64,000 nucleotides of DNA from an uncultured Cyclobacteriaceae bacterium (GTDB lineage Bacteria > Bacteroidota > Bacteroidia > Cytophagales > Cyclobacteriaceae): contig CAJQKV010000042.1 in the NCBI GenBank assembly GCA_905479015.1, forward strand, positions 1 to 64,000, written 5' to 3'. Of the stretch, positions 26,774-36,492 are shown piece after piece (position 1 is the first letter of the stretch; every line of letters begins with the position of its first letter). The notes below the pieces were generated by a model, which searched no databases, was not told where the DNA came from, and saw nothing but the letters and a program-made list of their open reading frames with translations. The translations under genes and the position numbers were made by a program.

Positions 26774-27781
26774 ATGAAATTGGAAGAACGCCTTAATGCT
26801 TTTGTCAAATTAAATCAAGTCCTAAGTGAACTATCGGCCTTCGAACAGGATGAAATTATAACGCAAGCCGCAAATAACAATCGTTGGTTTGATACATCCA
26901 ACGTAGAACAAGCCCTTGCGGGACTCATCCATTTAACTGAGCCCGTCAAAATGGAAGCTTGGTTGGCTGGTTACAACATTCAGTCAGCAAAACAGAAAAT
27001 CATTGGCTTGATTATGGCTGGAAACATACCTTTGGTGGGGTTTCATGACTTGATGTGCGTGCTCTTGTCGGGTCATAAAGCAGCCATAAAGTTGAGCAGT
27101 CAAGATTTGTTTTTAATGCAATGGATCATCCGTAAACTCTGTGAAATTGAACCTGCCTTCATTGACCAGATCGATGTTTGTGAGCAGCTCAAAGTTATGG
27201 ATGCTGTGATTGCAACGGGTAGCAATAATACCGCCAGGTATTTTGATTATTATTTCGGAAAATATCCACATATTATTAGAAAAAACAGAACCTCTCTAGC
27301 TATTCTAAATGGTAAAGAAACAGATACTGAACTCATGGAACTAGGAAAAGACGTCTTTACTTATTTTGGGTTAGGTTGTCGAAATGTCTCCAAAATATGG
27401 GTTCCTCAAGATTATGATTTTTTACCTCTTCTAGATCTATGGGCATCCTTTAAAAAAGTTGCTGACAACTTTAAATACCATAATAATTATGAATATAATA
27501 AATCCATATATCTAGTCAATGGGGTTACTCATTTGGATACGGGTTTTTTGCTGCTCACTGAATCCGAAGCCCTCACTTCACCGATTTCTGTGTTATACTA
27601 CCAAAAATATCAAAATCTAACTGAGGTTGATCAATATCTCACTGAAAATCAGGACAAAATTCAATGTACTGTATCGAGTCAGCTGTCAAAGAAGTTCATT
27701 CCTTTTGGACAAACGCAAGTCCCTGAAGTTTCAGACTACGCTGATGGCATGGATGTGATGCGATTTTTGAATACGCTTTAA
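26774..27781 (+). CDS. LuxC-type acyl-CoA reductase
   Basis: A 335-residue protein of the LuxC acyl-CoA/acyl-protein reductase family (aldehyde dehydrogenase fold). The family shape is seen in IIGLIMAGNIPLVGFHDLMC (nucleotide-binding region), IRKNRTSLAIL, and FGLGCRNVSK, whose Cys202 is the candidate catalytic residue. In Bacteroidota these genes are common and not tied to light production. The fatty substrate and product are unknown. The gene is alone, with a TAnnTTTG box upstream. It is 112 residues shorter than a typical LuxC, mainly at the termini, but the catalytic core looks complete. Confidence 0.88.
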   Translation: MKLEERLNAFVKLNQVLSELSAFEQDEIITQAANNNRWFDTSNVEQALAGLIHLTEPVKMEAWLAGYNIQSAKQKIIGLIMAGNIPLVGFHDLMCVLLSGHKAAIKLSSQDLFLMQWIIRKLCEIEPAFIDQIDVCEQLKVMDAVIATGSNNTARYFDYYFGKYPHIIRKNRTSLAILNGKETDTELMELGKDVFTYFGLGCRNVSKIWVPQDYDFLPLLDLWASFKKVADNFKYHNNYEYNKSIYLVNGVTHLDTGFLLLTESEALTSPISVLYYQKYQNLTEVDQYLTENQDKIQCTVSSQLSKKFIPFGQTQVPEVSDYADGMDVMRFLNTL

Positions 27782-28015
27782 ATACAAAGTTTAACCTTTA
27801 AAAGTTGAGCGAAAACTAAATCATATCAGATAACCTCTATTTAAAAAAATGGTTGTCAAGGTTTAGATTATATCATCACACGATCCTTTCCCATTCTTAA
27901 TTTTAATGAATTCATTTAGTGGTGCGACAAGAATCCAGAAGCTTTTCAATTACCACTGAAAATGTGTATTTTTGATCACTAAATGATCTTCAGATATTTC
28001 AAAACAAAATTCTTC

Positions 28016-28798
28016 ATGAAAAATATATTATTAGGCACTTTTATCATCTTCTCTGTTACCCTTTGTAAACCAAAAAAAGAGTCTGAAAAGACTGAAAATA
28101 CAGTATCAAAGCCCCAGATACAATTGGTCAAAGCACCCTCTTCTCCAGCTTATCTGGATTCGGAATTGAATTTATCAGACATAAACCTAACCGCCACTGA
28201 CACGAGTTATTTGGTCGATTTTGATTTTGATGTAAAAAATTATGAGCTGGGTACTCTCACCTCAGATGCCAATGACCGAGGCATTGCCAATTCAGCAAAA
28301 GGACAACATATTCATCTTATTTTAGATAATGAGCCTTATTCTGCACATTATGACCCAATCGCGCAAAAAAACTTACCTAAAGGTCAATACGTAGCCCTAG
28401 CTTTTCTCTCACGTTCCTACCATGAAAGTGTCAAAAATGAAAATTCCTTCGTACTTACCACTTTTGATGCTGAAAGTTCTAAAGCATTCCCTTATAAATT
28501 TGACGAAAAGGGACAGCATATGTTTTATAGCCGTCCGAAGGGGACTTACAAAGGAAGTGACATCAACAACCTCTTACTTGATTTCTTTCTCATCAATGTT
28601 ACTCTTGGCCCCGACGGAAATAAGGTACGTGCCACGATAAATGGTGAGATCTTTATGATCGATGAGTGGGTGCCTTACTATATCAAAGGATTAACGCCCG
28701 GGATACTCACAGTAAAGCTTGAACTTTTAAATGCTGATGGCATACTGATCGAAGGTCCTTTCAACGAAGTGACACGAACCGTGACCCTCTCAGAATAA
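28016..28798 (+). CDS. Putative lipoprotein of unknown function
   Basis: About 260 residues from the ATG at 28016. An in-frame ATG 11 codons earlier adds a short lead, but the shorter form gives a standard signal: MKNILLGTFIIFSVTLC, with Cys17 as the likely lipidated residue. The Leu at position -1 is not usual for a lipobox, so a plain cleaved signal is also possible. The mature protein is Ser/Asp/Lys-rich and beta-like, with GQHIHLILDNEPYSAHYDP as the most conserved-looking stretch. No family is recognised. It lies between luxC-like and dnaE, same direction. Confidence 0.7.
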   Translation: MKNILLGTFIIFSVTLCKPKKESEKTENTVSKPQIQLVKAPSSPAYLDSELNLSDINLTATDTSYLVDFDFDVKNYELGTLTSDANDRGIANSAKGQHIHLILDNEPYSAHYDPIAQKNLPKGQYVALAFLSRSYHESVKNENSFVLTTFDAESSKAFPYKFDEKGQHMFYSRPKGTYKGSDINNLLLDFFLINVTLGPDGNKVRATINGEIFMIDEWVPYYIKGLTPGILTVKLELLNADGILIEGPFNEVTRTVTLSE

Positions 28799-28934
28799 GA
28801 GGAGCCGTCAATAGTTAAGATAAAATTATCAATTAAGCTATTAAAACAGGACCTTAACGCCTTTGTTTCAAAGGATTCTAAATAATCATTCTAATATGGT
28901 AGACAGCCGGGAATTTATACTTTAAAAACCATCC

Positions 28935-31900
28935 ATGTATTTAATCTTTGATACTGAAACTACCGGACTTCCTCTGCGTAGGAATGCGCCTATAGAAGAA
29001 GTGGATAACTGGCCTAGATTGGTTCAAATTGCATGGCAAGTGCATGATGCCTTTGGTAACTTAAAATCTCAAGGGAATAAGATCATCAAACCAGAGGGTT
29101 ACACCATTCCCTTCAATGCACAAAAAATTCATGGGATAAGTACTGAGCGGGCTTTACTTGAAGGAGATTCACTCAAATCGGTACTTGATACGTTTGCCGG
29201 AGAACTCAAAAACATACAAGTCCTGGTGGGTCACAATATTGACTTTGACAATAAAATTGTGGGTGCTGAGTTTTTTCGATGTAATTCCCAAAATTTACTT
29301 GCCGATTTCCCAAGTATAGATACCTGTTTTCAAACCAAGGAGTTCACGCAACTCAGAGGAGGCATAGGAGGTCGATTAAAAGCACCTAAATTAATTGAAC
29401 TTTATGAAAAACTTTTTGGAACGTCTTTTGGAGATGCTCATGATGCCGCTTATGATGTAGACGCTACTGCGAAATCCTTTTTTGAATGTCTCCGCAGGGG
29501 AATCCTTGAGCCGTTTGAACCCATCCCAAAAGAGGATATAAAATATCAGGCTCCAGAACTCGAAAAAGCAAATTTCTCCGTCATCGAGGAAAAAGAAATC
29601 GTTGTTAAAAAGCAAGATACTCAAGCGCTCAGTAAAGGTGAATTTACGCACCTTCACCTCCATTCTCAATTCTCTGTACTTCAAGCAACACCCGAACTCG
29701 ATGGGATCTTTGAAAAAGCAACTGCTCTCAAGATGGGTGCGGTTGCGATTACTGATTTAGGCAACTTATTCGGCGCTTTTAAATTTGTTCGCTTGGCCAA
29801 AAAGTACGGTATAAAACCTATTATAGGCTGTGAGTTTTATGTGGCCGAAGAACGAAAAAAGACAAAATTCACCAAAGACAGTCCTGACAAAAGGTTTCAA
29901 CAAGTGCTCTTAGCTAAAAATAAAAAGGGTTATCAAAATTTAGTCAAGCTGAGCTCTCTTGCTTACATCGAAGGTAATTATGGTCTTTATCCCCGAATAG
30001 ATAAAGACCTGATTATTGAATACAGCGAAGGCTTAATCGCCCTAAGTGGTGGTTTGAGAGGAGAGATTCCAAATTTAGTACTTAATGTGGGTGAGACCCA
30101 GGCAGAAGAAGCCCTGAAGTGGTGGAAGGATGCTTTTGGTGATGACTTTTATCTCGAATTGAATCGGCACGGTATTCCTGAAGAAGACCATCTGAATCAA
30201 ATATTAAATCGATTTTCATCATCCTATGGTATCAAAACCATCGCTGCTAATGAATTATTCTATTTGAATCAAGAAGATGCAAAGGCCCATGATGTGTTGA
30301 TCTGCATTAAAGAAAATGAAAAACAAAGTACACCCATAGGTAGAGGACGAGGATTTAGACACGGAATGGTCAACGATCAATATTTCTTTAAGAGTCAAGA
30401 AGAGATGAAAGTCCTATTTGATGATCTTCCTGAGGCCATAGAAAATATTAGTGCGCTGGTTTCCAAAATAGAACATTTTGAATTGGAGCGCGAGGTGCTT
30501 TTACCCGACTTTGATATCCCTGAATCTTTTTTAAATCTACAAGATCAATCGGACGGTGGAAAGCGTGGAGAAAATGCCTATTTAAGAGACCTCACCTACA
30601 AAGGTGCGGAAAAAAGATATGAGCAGATCGACGATGCATTAACAGAGCGTATTGATTTTGAGTTAGAAACCATACAAAATACAGGCTATCCTGGCTATTT
30701 TTTGATCGTCCAAGATTTCACCTCAAAAGCACGTGAAATGGATGTTGCAGTTGGACCTGGTCGCGGTTCTGCCGCAGGTAGTGTCGTCGCTTATTGTATT
30801 GGTATTACCAATGTAGATCCCATTGCTTATAATTTACTTTTCGAGCGTTTTTTAAACCCAGATAGGGTCTCCCTTCCCGATATCGATATTGATTTTGACA
30901 ATGAAGGTAGAGAGAAAGTAATCAATTACGTAGTCAATAAATATGGATTCAATCAAGTAGCCCAAATCATTACTTATGGTACAATGGCCCCAAAATCTGC
31001 TATCAGAGATGCGGGTCGTGTCATGGAATTGCCCCTATCAGAGACGGACAAAATTGCCAAATTAATTCCTGAAAGACCTGGAACTAATTTTATTCAAGCA
31101 CTGAAAGAAGTTCCTAGCCTCAAGACCATCCAAAAGGGAAATGATTTACCCTCACAGGTATTAAATCAAGCCGTGATTTTAGAGGGATCCCTAAGAAATA
31201 CGGGGATTCATGCATGTGGAGTGATCATCACGCCTAAAGACATGTCCAATTATATTCCCATGGCCCGGGCAAAAGATTCTGAATTGCTCATCACCCAATT
31301 CGATAACAGTGTCGTAGAATCAGCAGGTATGCTGAAAATGGATTTTCTAGGATTAAGGACGCTTTCTATCATTAAAACAGCGATAGAAAACATAGATAAG
31401 ATACATGGTATTCAGATTGATATTGATCTCATACCCTTAGATGATAAAGCTACCTATGAATTATATCAAAAGGGAGCAACCAACGGAACTTTTCAGTTTG
31501 AATCGCCGGGTATGCAAAAACATCTTCAGGCTTTAAAACCTGATAAATTTGAAGATCTAATTGCCATGAATGCGCTCTATCGCCCCGGGCCGATGGAATA
31601 CATCCCTAACTTCATCAGTCGTAAGCATGGTACAGAAAAAATCCATTATGATTTACCAGATATGGAAGAATATCTGGCAGAGACCTATGGTATCACTGTT
31701 TACCAAGAGCAAGTCATGCTGCTCTCTCAAAAAATAGCGGGCTTTACCAAAGGAGAAGCCGATGTTTTAAGGAAAGCAATGGGCAAGAAAATATTCAAAC
31801 TACTTGAAGAACTCAAACCCAAGTTCATTAATCAAGCCAAAGCGAAAGGTCATGACCAAGCTAGTCTAGAGAAAATATGGAAGGATTGGGAAGCTTTTGC

Positions 31901-33152
31901 TGCCTATGCTTTCAATAAATCTCATAGTACCTGCTACTCTGTGGTGGCCTATCAAACAGGGTATCTTAAGGCCAATTACCCCGCTGAATATATGGCGGCC
32001 GTGTTGACTCACAATCAAAACAATATTGATAAGGTCACTTTTTTCATGGAAGAATGCCGAAATCAAAATATCGTGGTTTTGGGTCCTGATGTCAATGAAT
32101 CTGATCAGCATTTCACAGTGAATTCAGCCGGTGAAATTAGATTTGGCCTCGGAGCCATTAAAGGTACCGGTGAAGCGGCAGTACAAGCTATCGTGGCTGA
32201 ACGAAAAGATGAACCTTTCGAGGATCTCTTTGATTTCGCAGTTAGGGTCAATTTGCGAGCAGTGAACAAAAAATCATTTGAAGCCTTGGCAAAAGCTGGT
32301 GGTTTTGATTGCTTCCCCGCCTATCACCGAAGGCAATATGTGGAGCCTGATATGGAAGGGAGTTCATTGATAGAAAGAGCCATTTCCTATGCAAATAAAG
32401 TTCAGCAGGAGGCTTTAAGTGCGCAAGGATCATTGTTTGGTGGCGGGGAAAGTAAGGGACTATCAAAACCAAAAGCAGGTGAAGTGGCTCCGTATGGAGA
32501 GATAGAAAAACTAAATATTGAAAAAGATTTGGTTGGCCTTTACATCTCTGGACACCCTTTAGACCAGTATAAATTTGAAATGCGTTTCCTTACTAAAGGA
32601 AAAATCAGTGATCTAAAAGATCTCACATTAGTCAACGGTCGTATATTCAAAATAGGAGGAATTATTAGTCAAGTGCAACATAGAATGACTAAAAAAGGTA
32701 GCCCGTTTGGTCAATTTACCTTTGAAGATTATAGTGACAGTCACACCTTTTTCCTATTTTCAGATACCTATTTAAAGTTTAAAAGTTATTTAGAAGTGGG
32801 TTGGTTTTTATCCTTAAGTGGATCCGTTCAAAACAGATGGAAAAGTGAAGAACTAGAATTTAAAATCTCCAATATGGAATACTTAGGAGATATTAGAGAA
32901 AAGGCCATCAAGGGACTCGAAATTCAAGTAAACCTTCAAGATATTAATGAGAACCTCATTGATGAACTCCAAAAATTGGGAGAGGAGTTCCCTGGAAATT
33001 GTGTGATCAAATTAAATATTTATAATAGGTATGAAGACCGCATGATCAATGTGGAAATGCTCAGTCGAAGCGTAACCATTGACCCTAACTATGCACTTAT
33101 AAAAAAAATAGAATCAATGGTTGACCTTCGCTATAAAGTACTGCTACACTAA
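28935..33152 (+). CDS. dnaE: DNA polymerase III alpha subunit with fused DEDDh exonuclease
   Basis: The replicative polymerase, 1405 residues. Residues 1-190 are a DnaQ-like 3'-5' exonuclease: Asp6-x-Glu8 in FDTETTG, His100/Asp103 in GHNIDFD, and His169-x4-Asp174 in AHDAAYDVD. A linker with many Lys and Glu follows, then a PHP domain from about 237 (HLHLHSQFS). The PHP metal-site stretch that usually reads TDHGN reads TDLGN at 273-277, so one His ligand is lost. The catalytic palm motif PDIDIDF is at 648-654, and fingers and HhH follow. The C-terminal OB fold is seen in FKIGGIISQVQHRM. The exonuclease is intact, so proofreading may be carried within this chain. Confidence 0.95.
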   Translation: MYLIFDTETTGLPLRRNAPIEEVDNWPRLVQIAWQVHDAFGNLKSQGNKIIKPEGYTIPFNAQKIHGISTERALLEGDSLKSVLDTFAGELKNIQVLVGHNIDFDNKIVGAEFFRCNSQNLLADFPSIDTCFQTKEFTQLRGGIGGRLKAPKLIELYEKLFGTSFGDAHDAAYDVDATAKSFFECLRRGILEPFEPIPKEDIKYQAPELEKANFSVIEEKEIVVKKQDTQALSKGEFTHLHLHSQFSVLQATPELDGIFEKATALKMGAVAITDLGNLFGAFKFVRLAKKYGIKPIIGCEFYVAEERKKTKFTKDSPDKRFQQVLLAKNKKGYQNLVKLSSLAYIEGNYGLYPRIDKDLIIEYSEGLIALSGGLRGEIPNLVLNVGETQAEEALKWWKDAFGDDFYLELNRHGIPEEDHLNQILNRFSSSYGIKTIAANELFYLNQEDAKAHDVLICIKENEKQSTPIGRGRGFRHGMVNDQYFFKSQEEMKVLFDDLPEAIENISALVSKIEHFELEREVLLPDFDIPESFLNLQDQSDGGKRGENAYLRDLTYKGAEKRYEQIDDALTERIDFELETIQNTGYPGYFLIVQDFTSKAREMDVAVGPGRGSAAGSVVAYCIGITNVDPIAYNLLFERFLNPDRVSLPDIDIDFDNEGREKVINYVVNKYGFNQVAQIITYGTMAPKSAIRDAGRVMELPLSETDKIAKLIPERPGTNFIQALKEVPSLKTIQKGNDLPSQVLNQAVILEGSLRNTGIHACGVIITPKDMSNYIPMARAKDSELLITQFDNSVVESAGMLKMDFLGLRTLSIIKTAIENIDKIHGIQIDIDLIPLDDKATYELYQKGATNGTFQFESPGMQKHLQALKPDKFEDLIAMNALYRPGPMEYIPNFISRKHGTEKIHYDLPDMEEYLAETYGITVYQEQVMLLSQKIAGFTKGEADVLRKAMGKKIFKLLEELKPKFINQAKAKGHDQASLEKIWKDWEAFAAYAFNKSHSTCYSVVAYQTGYLKANYPAEYMAAVLTHNQNNIDKVTFFMEECRNQNIVVLGPDVNESDQHFTVNSAGEIRFGLGAIKGTGEAAVQAIVAERKDEPFEDLFDFAVRVNLRAVNKKSFEALAKAGGFDCFPAYHRRQYVEPDMEGSSLIERAISYANKVQQEALSAQGSLFGGGESKGLSKPKAGEVAPYGEIEKLNIEKDLVGLYISGHPLDQYKFEMRFLTKGKISDLKDLTLVNGRIFKIGGIISQVQHRMTKKGSPFGQFTFEDYSDSHTFFLFSDTYLKFKSYLEVGWFLSLSGSVQNRWKSEELEFKISNMEYLGDIREKAIKGLEIQVNLQDINENLIDELQKLGEEFPGNCVIKLNIYNRYEDRMINVEMLSRSVTIDPNYALIKKIESMVDLRYKVLLH

Positions 33153-33180
33153 AAAAATTTATGTTAAAGTAGTAGTCATA

Positions 33181-33213
33181 TTGTTAATTGAGGTTACAAA
33201 TTGTTTAAGTTTG
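33181..33213 (+). promoter_or_regulatory. Promoter candidate for trxA
   Basis: TTG at 33181-33183, a 22-base spacer, and TAAGTTTG at 33206-33213, a full match to TAnnTTTG. The leader to the ATG at 33260 is about 40 bases. Confidence 0.5.
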
Positions 33214-33259
33214 CAACTTAAAAAAAAAATTAATAAACAATAAGTTAAAGAAAAATTTT

Positions 33260-33583
33260 ATGTCAAAGCCAGTAGAAATAACAGATAGTAATTTCGAGGA
33301 GATCATCAACTCAGACAAACCTGTATTGGTTGATTTTTGGGCAGAATGGTGTGGCCCTTGTAAAATGATCGGCCCCTTGGTTGAAGAGTTAGCAAATGAA
33401 TTTGAAGGTAAAGCCATCATTGGAAAAGTAGATGTTGACACCAACCCTGAAGTTTCTGCCAAATTTGGCATCCGATCGATACCTACCCTACTTGTCTTCA
33501 AAGGTGGAGAAATCGTCGACAAACAAGTGGGAGCAGTCCCCAAGTCGGTATTGAGCGAAAAAATAGAAGCCCAATTGGCTTAA
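33260..33583 (+). CDS. trxA: Thioredoxin
   Basis: A 107-residue thioredoxin, normal length, cytoplasmic (no signal peptide). The active site is WCGPC with Cys31 and Cys34. The cis-Pro loop is IRSIPTLL, and VDFWAEW precedes the active site. It reduces disulfides of many proteins and can serve the sulfate reductase at 0.9 kb, although that link is only metabolic. It has its own promoter-like element and an AT-rich perfect hairpin just after its stop. Confidence 0.97.
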   Translation: MSKPVEITDSNFEEIINSDKPVLVDFWAEWCGPCKMIGPLVEELANEFEGKAIIGKVDVDTNPEVSAKFGIRSIPTLLVFKGGEIVDKQVGAVPKSVLSEKIEAQLA

Positions 33584-33589
33584 AGTCTT

Positions 33590-33630
33590 AAATTAAATAG
33601 ATCTTATTTAATTTAAGATCTATTTAATTG
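33590..33630 (+). terminator. AT-rich hairpin after trxA
   Basis: AATTAAATAGATCTT at 33591-33605 pairs perfectly with AAGATCTATTTAATT at 33615-33629, a 15-base stem with a 9-base loop. There is no long T-run after it, and it may also serve the minus-strand thioesterase gene, whose stop is at 33677. Confidence 0.6.
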
Positions 33631-33676
33631 GCTTTCAATGATCAAGTGTTAATAAATGGGGCCGCTTATACAAATC

Positions 33677-34222
33677 CTAAATAAAGCCTATCACACAGCG
33701 TTCCTCACTCAAAAGATCCATATCTTTTCTTGAAAAAGCCGATTTAATGTCTTGCATTCTATCCCTGAATGCAGCACTGAACTCCTTACGTTTTAAAGCC
33801 TCAAGAAATCTTCTAACCTCAATTTCCTCTTCCAATACCAATTCAGGAACCATTGCTGTCTTGTTGTCATCACCTTTGGCCACCATCGTAAAATAAGATG
33901 AATTGGTATGTCGGGCCGTGCCCATCTTAACGTTTTCAGCTACTACCTTCATTCCCACAACCAAAGATGATTTACCTACATAATTCACTGAAGCATAAAA
34001 CGAAACCAAATCTCCTACTTCAACAGGTTGAAGAAACTCAACATTTTCGATCGATACCGTCACACAATAGTTACCCGCATGCTTACTTGCGCAAGCATAG
34101 GCCGTCTTATCCATTATGGACAATAAGATACCCCCATGTATTTTTCCGCCAAAATTTGCGTAGGAGGGGATCATTAATTCAGTAATGGTAGTTTGGGAAT
34201 TTTTAACTGTTTTGGCTTCCAT
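33677..34222 (-). CDS. Acyl-CoA thioesterase (hot-dog fold)
   Basis: A 181-residue hot-dog protein of the acyl-CoA hydrolase (YciA/BACH) group. The signature FGGKIHGGILLSIMDKTAYACAS holds the acidic catalytic residue Asp38. The segment YCVTVSIENVEFLQPVEVGDLV matches the substrate groove strand. It hydrolyses acyl-CoA to free acid, but the chain length preferred is not readable. Residues about 135-181 form a charged extension (RRFLEALKRKEF). It is a single gene, divergent from rhlE with a 252-base gap. Confidence 0.88.
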   Translation of the reverse strand: MEAKTVKNSQTTITELMIPSYANFGGKIHGGILLSIMDKTAYACASKHAGNYCVTVSIENVEFLQPVEVGDLVSFYASVNYVGKSSLVVGMKVVAENVKMGTARHTNSSYFTMVAKGDDNKTAMVPELVLEEEIEVRRFLEALKRKEFSAAFRDRMQDIKSAFSRKDMDLLSEERCVIGFI

Positions 34223-34474
34223 GAGTTTGATTATTTAATTGCCTAAAGTTAGTGGAACTAGAATTGTTCAAAACATTTTTACAACTTAATTAGATTTCTT
34301 TTTAAAGAAATTATCAACATGTTTATAAACATCCTGAAAAGATATCAAGTACTTTATCCACATAACAACTACATAATATTAACGATTTTTTGAGAATCTC
34401 AAAGAATGAAAGTTCCCTGTTGATGTAATGCCAAACATATTGTCTAAATTGTGGCAATATAATTTGAGAAAGCA

Positions 34475-35674
34475 TTGAAATTTAGTGAACTAGGATTCCA
34501 TCCAGACTTATTGCAGGGCATTGATGCAATAGGTTTTGAATCCGCAACGCCCATCCAAGAGCAAGCAATTCCCGTCATTTTAGCTGGTAAAGATCTTATA
34601 GGATCTGCACAAACAGGTACCGGAAAGACCGCGGCCTTTTTGCTCCCCATTATCAATGATATTTTAACTAAAAATGAACCTGAAGCAACTAAATGCTTAA
34701 TCGTTGTTCCCACTAGGGAATTGGCCATTCAGATAGATCAACAAATGCAGGGGTTATCCTATTTTACACGGGTAAACTCCATCGCAGTTTATGGTGGTGG
34801 AGACGGAGATCTGTTTGCTCAAGAAAAAAAAGCACTTTCAGAGGGCGCATCAGTCATTACGGCTACACCTGGAAGGTTGATCGCTCACCTCAAAATGGGC
34901 TATGTAAATATGAAAAGCTTACGCTTTCTTGTGCTTGACGAAGCTGATCGCATGCTAGACATGGGTTTTCATCAAGACATTCAGAAAATCATTTCATTTC
35001 TTCCCGCAAAACGTCAAAATTTGATGTTTTCAGCTACTATGCCCCCTAAGATGAGAACAATGGCTAAGGAAGTCCTAAATAATCCTGAAGAGATTAATGT
35101 CGCCGTTTCTGTACCTGCAGACAAAATCATCCAAGTAGGATTTGTCGTACACGATACTCAAAAAATTCCCATGATAGAACATGTGCTCAGTGCAGGGAAT
35201 TTTTTAAGTGTTATTGTATTTTGTTCAACTAAGGAAAATACCAAAAATTTAACCAAATCCCTAAAAAAATTAAAATTCTCGGTCGCCGAAATACACTCAG
35301 ACCTTGATCAAAAAGAACGGGGTGAAGTACTTAATCTATTTAAAGCAAAAAAATTAAGTATTTTGGTGGCTACAGACATATTGTCGCGAGGGATTGATAT
35401 TGAAGACATTGAATTGATCATCAATTATGATGTTCCCAATGACGTAGAAGATTATATCCATAGAATTGGACGAACCGCCAGAGCAGCTGCCAAGGGCGTT
35501 GCCTTTACCTTTATCAATGAAAAAGAACAAAGACAATTTGGGGATATTGAGAAATTCATTGGAAGAACCATAGCCAAAGCTGAAATCCCTACGAGTTTAG
35601 GTGACGCTCCAGCTTATAACCCTGATCAGAAAAGGGCGCATCACAAGCCCTTCCATGCAAAAAAACGCAGGTGA
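34475..35674 (+). CDS. rhlE: DEAD-box RNA helicase, RhlE-like
   Basis: A 399-residue ATP-dependent RNA helicase. Q motif (GFESATPIQEQAIP), motif I AQTGTGKT, motif II DEAD within VLDEADRMLDMG, motif III SAT, motif V TDILSRGIDI and motif VI HRIGRTARA are all present. The C-terminal tail is basic (KRAHHKPFHAKKRR). The start is TTG at 34475, preceded by GAGAAAG. No ATG lies between it and the Q motif. It acts on structured RNA, probably in ribosome biogenesis or mRNA turnover at low temperature. No partners are adjacent. Confidence 0.93.
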   Translation: MKFSELGFHPDLLQGIDAIGFESATPIQEQAIPVILAGKDLIGSAQTGTGKTAAFLLPIINDILTKNEPEATKCLIVVPTRELAIQIDQQMQGLSYFTRVNSIAVYGGGDGDLFAQEKKALSEGASVITATPGRLIAHLKMGYVNMKSLRFLVLDEADRMLDMGFHQDIQKIISFLPAKRQNLMFSATMPPKMRTMAKEVLNNPEEINVAVSVPADKIIQVGFVVHDTQKIPMIEHVLSAGNFLSVIVFCSTKENTKNLTKSLKKLKFSVAEIHSDLDQKERGEVLNLFKAKKLSILVATDILSRGIDIEDIELIINYDVPNDVEDYIHRIGRTARAAAKGVAFTFINEKEQRQFGDIEKFIGRTIAKAEIPTSLGDAPAYNPDQKRAHHKPFHAKKRR

Positions 35675-35739
35675 CCTTTGGGGATAAAACGAGCTAAAAT
35701 TCGTTAGATCCAAGTATATTATCTATTTTAGTACCGTCC

Positions 35740-35766
35740 TTGAATCGGCATTTTTTTTTAATTTTG
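35740..35766 (+). promoter_or_regulatory. Promoter candidate for msrA
   Basis: TTG at 35740-35742 and TAATTTTG at 35759-35766 (full minus-7 match), with a slightly short 16-base spacer. The ATG at 35791 lies 24 bases beyond. Confidence 0.4.
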
Positions 35767-35790
35767 TATCTCAATATTTTAGTTTTTCAC

Positions 35791-36453
35791 ATGCGATCAT
35801 TTAAACTTGCTTCCCTCATCTTATTATTTGGCCTCTTGATCTCTTCATCATGTGTCTCCAATGCATCTGAATCTCGGAATCGCCATACAAACATTACTAA
35901 AGAATTTCCTAGCGACATAAAACTAGATACGGCTACATTTGCAGGCGGTTGTTTTTGGTGCATTGAAGCCTCATTTGAACAAATTGAAGGCGTCTTTGAA
36001 GCGGTTTCTGGATATGCTGGGGGTACAGAGAATAATGCCCGATATGATCTTGTTTCATCAGGCAAGACTACGCACGCAGAAGCAGTACAAATCTATTTTG
36101 ACCCCAATAAGATCACATATGAAACCTTGTTAGATATCTTGTTTACGGCACATGACCCTACTCAGTTGAACCGACAAGGGCCTGATGTTGGAAAACAATA
36201 TCGATCAGTGGTTTTTTATCATAATGGGGCTCAAAAAGAAATAGTGTCTCAGAAAATAAGAGATATAAGTCCTGTTTTTGACCGTCCTATCGTCACGCTC
36301 ATCGAACCTTTGGTCGCTTTTTTCCCCGCTGAGGACTATCATCAGGATTATGAAAAAAATAATCCATATCAGCCCTATGTTTTGAGTGTTTCAAAACCAA
36401 AAATAGATTTAGTCGCCAAAAAATTTAAAGCCCTTTTAAAAGTACCCAAATAA
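35791..36453 (+). CDS. msrA: Exported peptide methionine sulfoxide reductase A
   Basis: A 220-residue MsrA that repairs methionine-S-sulfoxide in proteins. The start at 35791 gives a signal peptide (SLILLFGLLISSSC) and a possible lipobox Cys21, so the enzyme probably sits in the periplasm or on the envelope. A TTG 17 codons earlier is a worse start. The catalytic motif AGGCFWC places the nucleophile Cys54 and Cys57 after it, and YAGG and DPTQ stretches follow. No MsrB gene is adjacent. Confidence 0.93.
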   Translation: MRSFKLASLILLFGLLISSSCVSNASESRNRHTNITKEFPSDIKLDTATFAGGCFWCIEASFEQIEGVFEAVSGYAGGTENNARYDLVSSGKTTHAEAVQIYFDPNKITYETLLDILFTAHDPTQLNRQGPDVGKQYRSVVFYHNGAQKEIVSQKIRDISPVFDRPIVTLIEPLVAFFPAEDYHQDYEKNNPYQPYVLSVSKPKIDLVAKKFKALLKVPK

Positions 36454-36492
36454 TTTCAAAAGCAGACTTAGACGCCTACGGAATCAAGCCCT

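Noticed and set aside
34311-34362. DnaA-box-like TTATCCACA (34354-34362) and TTATCAACA (34311-34319) in an AT-rich gap between divergent genes, suggesting a replication origin.
   Set aside because: Only one exact box, about what chance predicts in 64 kb, and no dnaA, dnaN or other origin-linked gene is near. GC-skew of the full chromosome would be needed.
35740-35790. TTG start for MsrA upstream of its signal peptide.
   Set aside because: The ATG at 35791 gives a cleaner signal peptide and fits the promoter-like TAATTTTG just before it.
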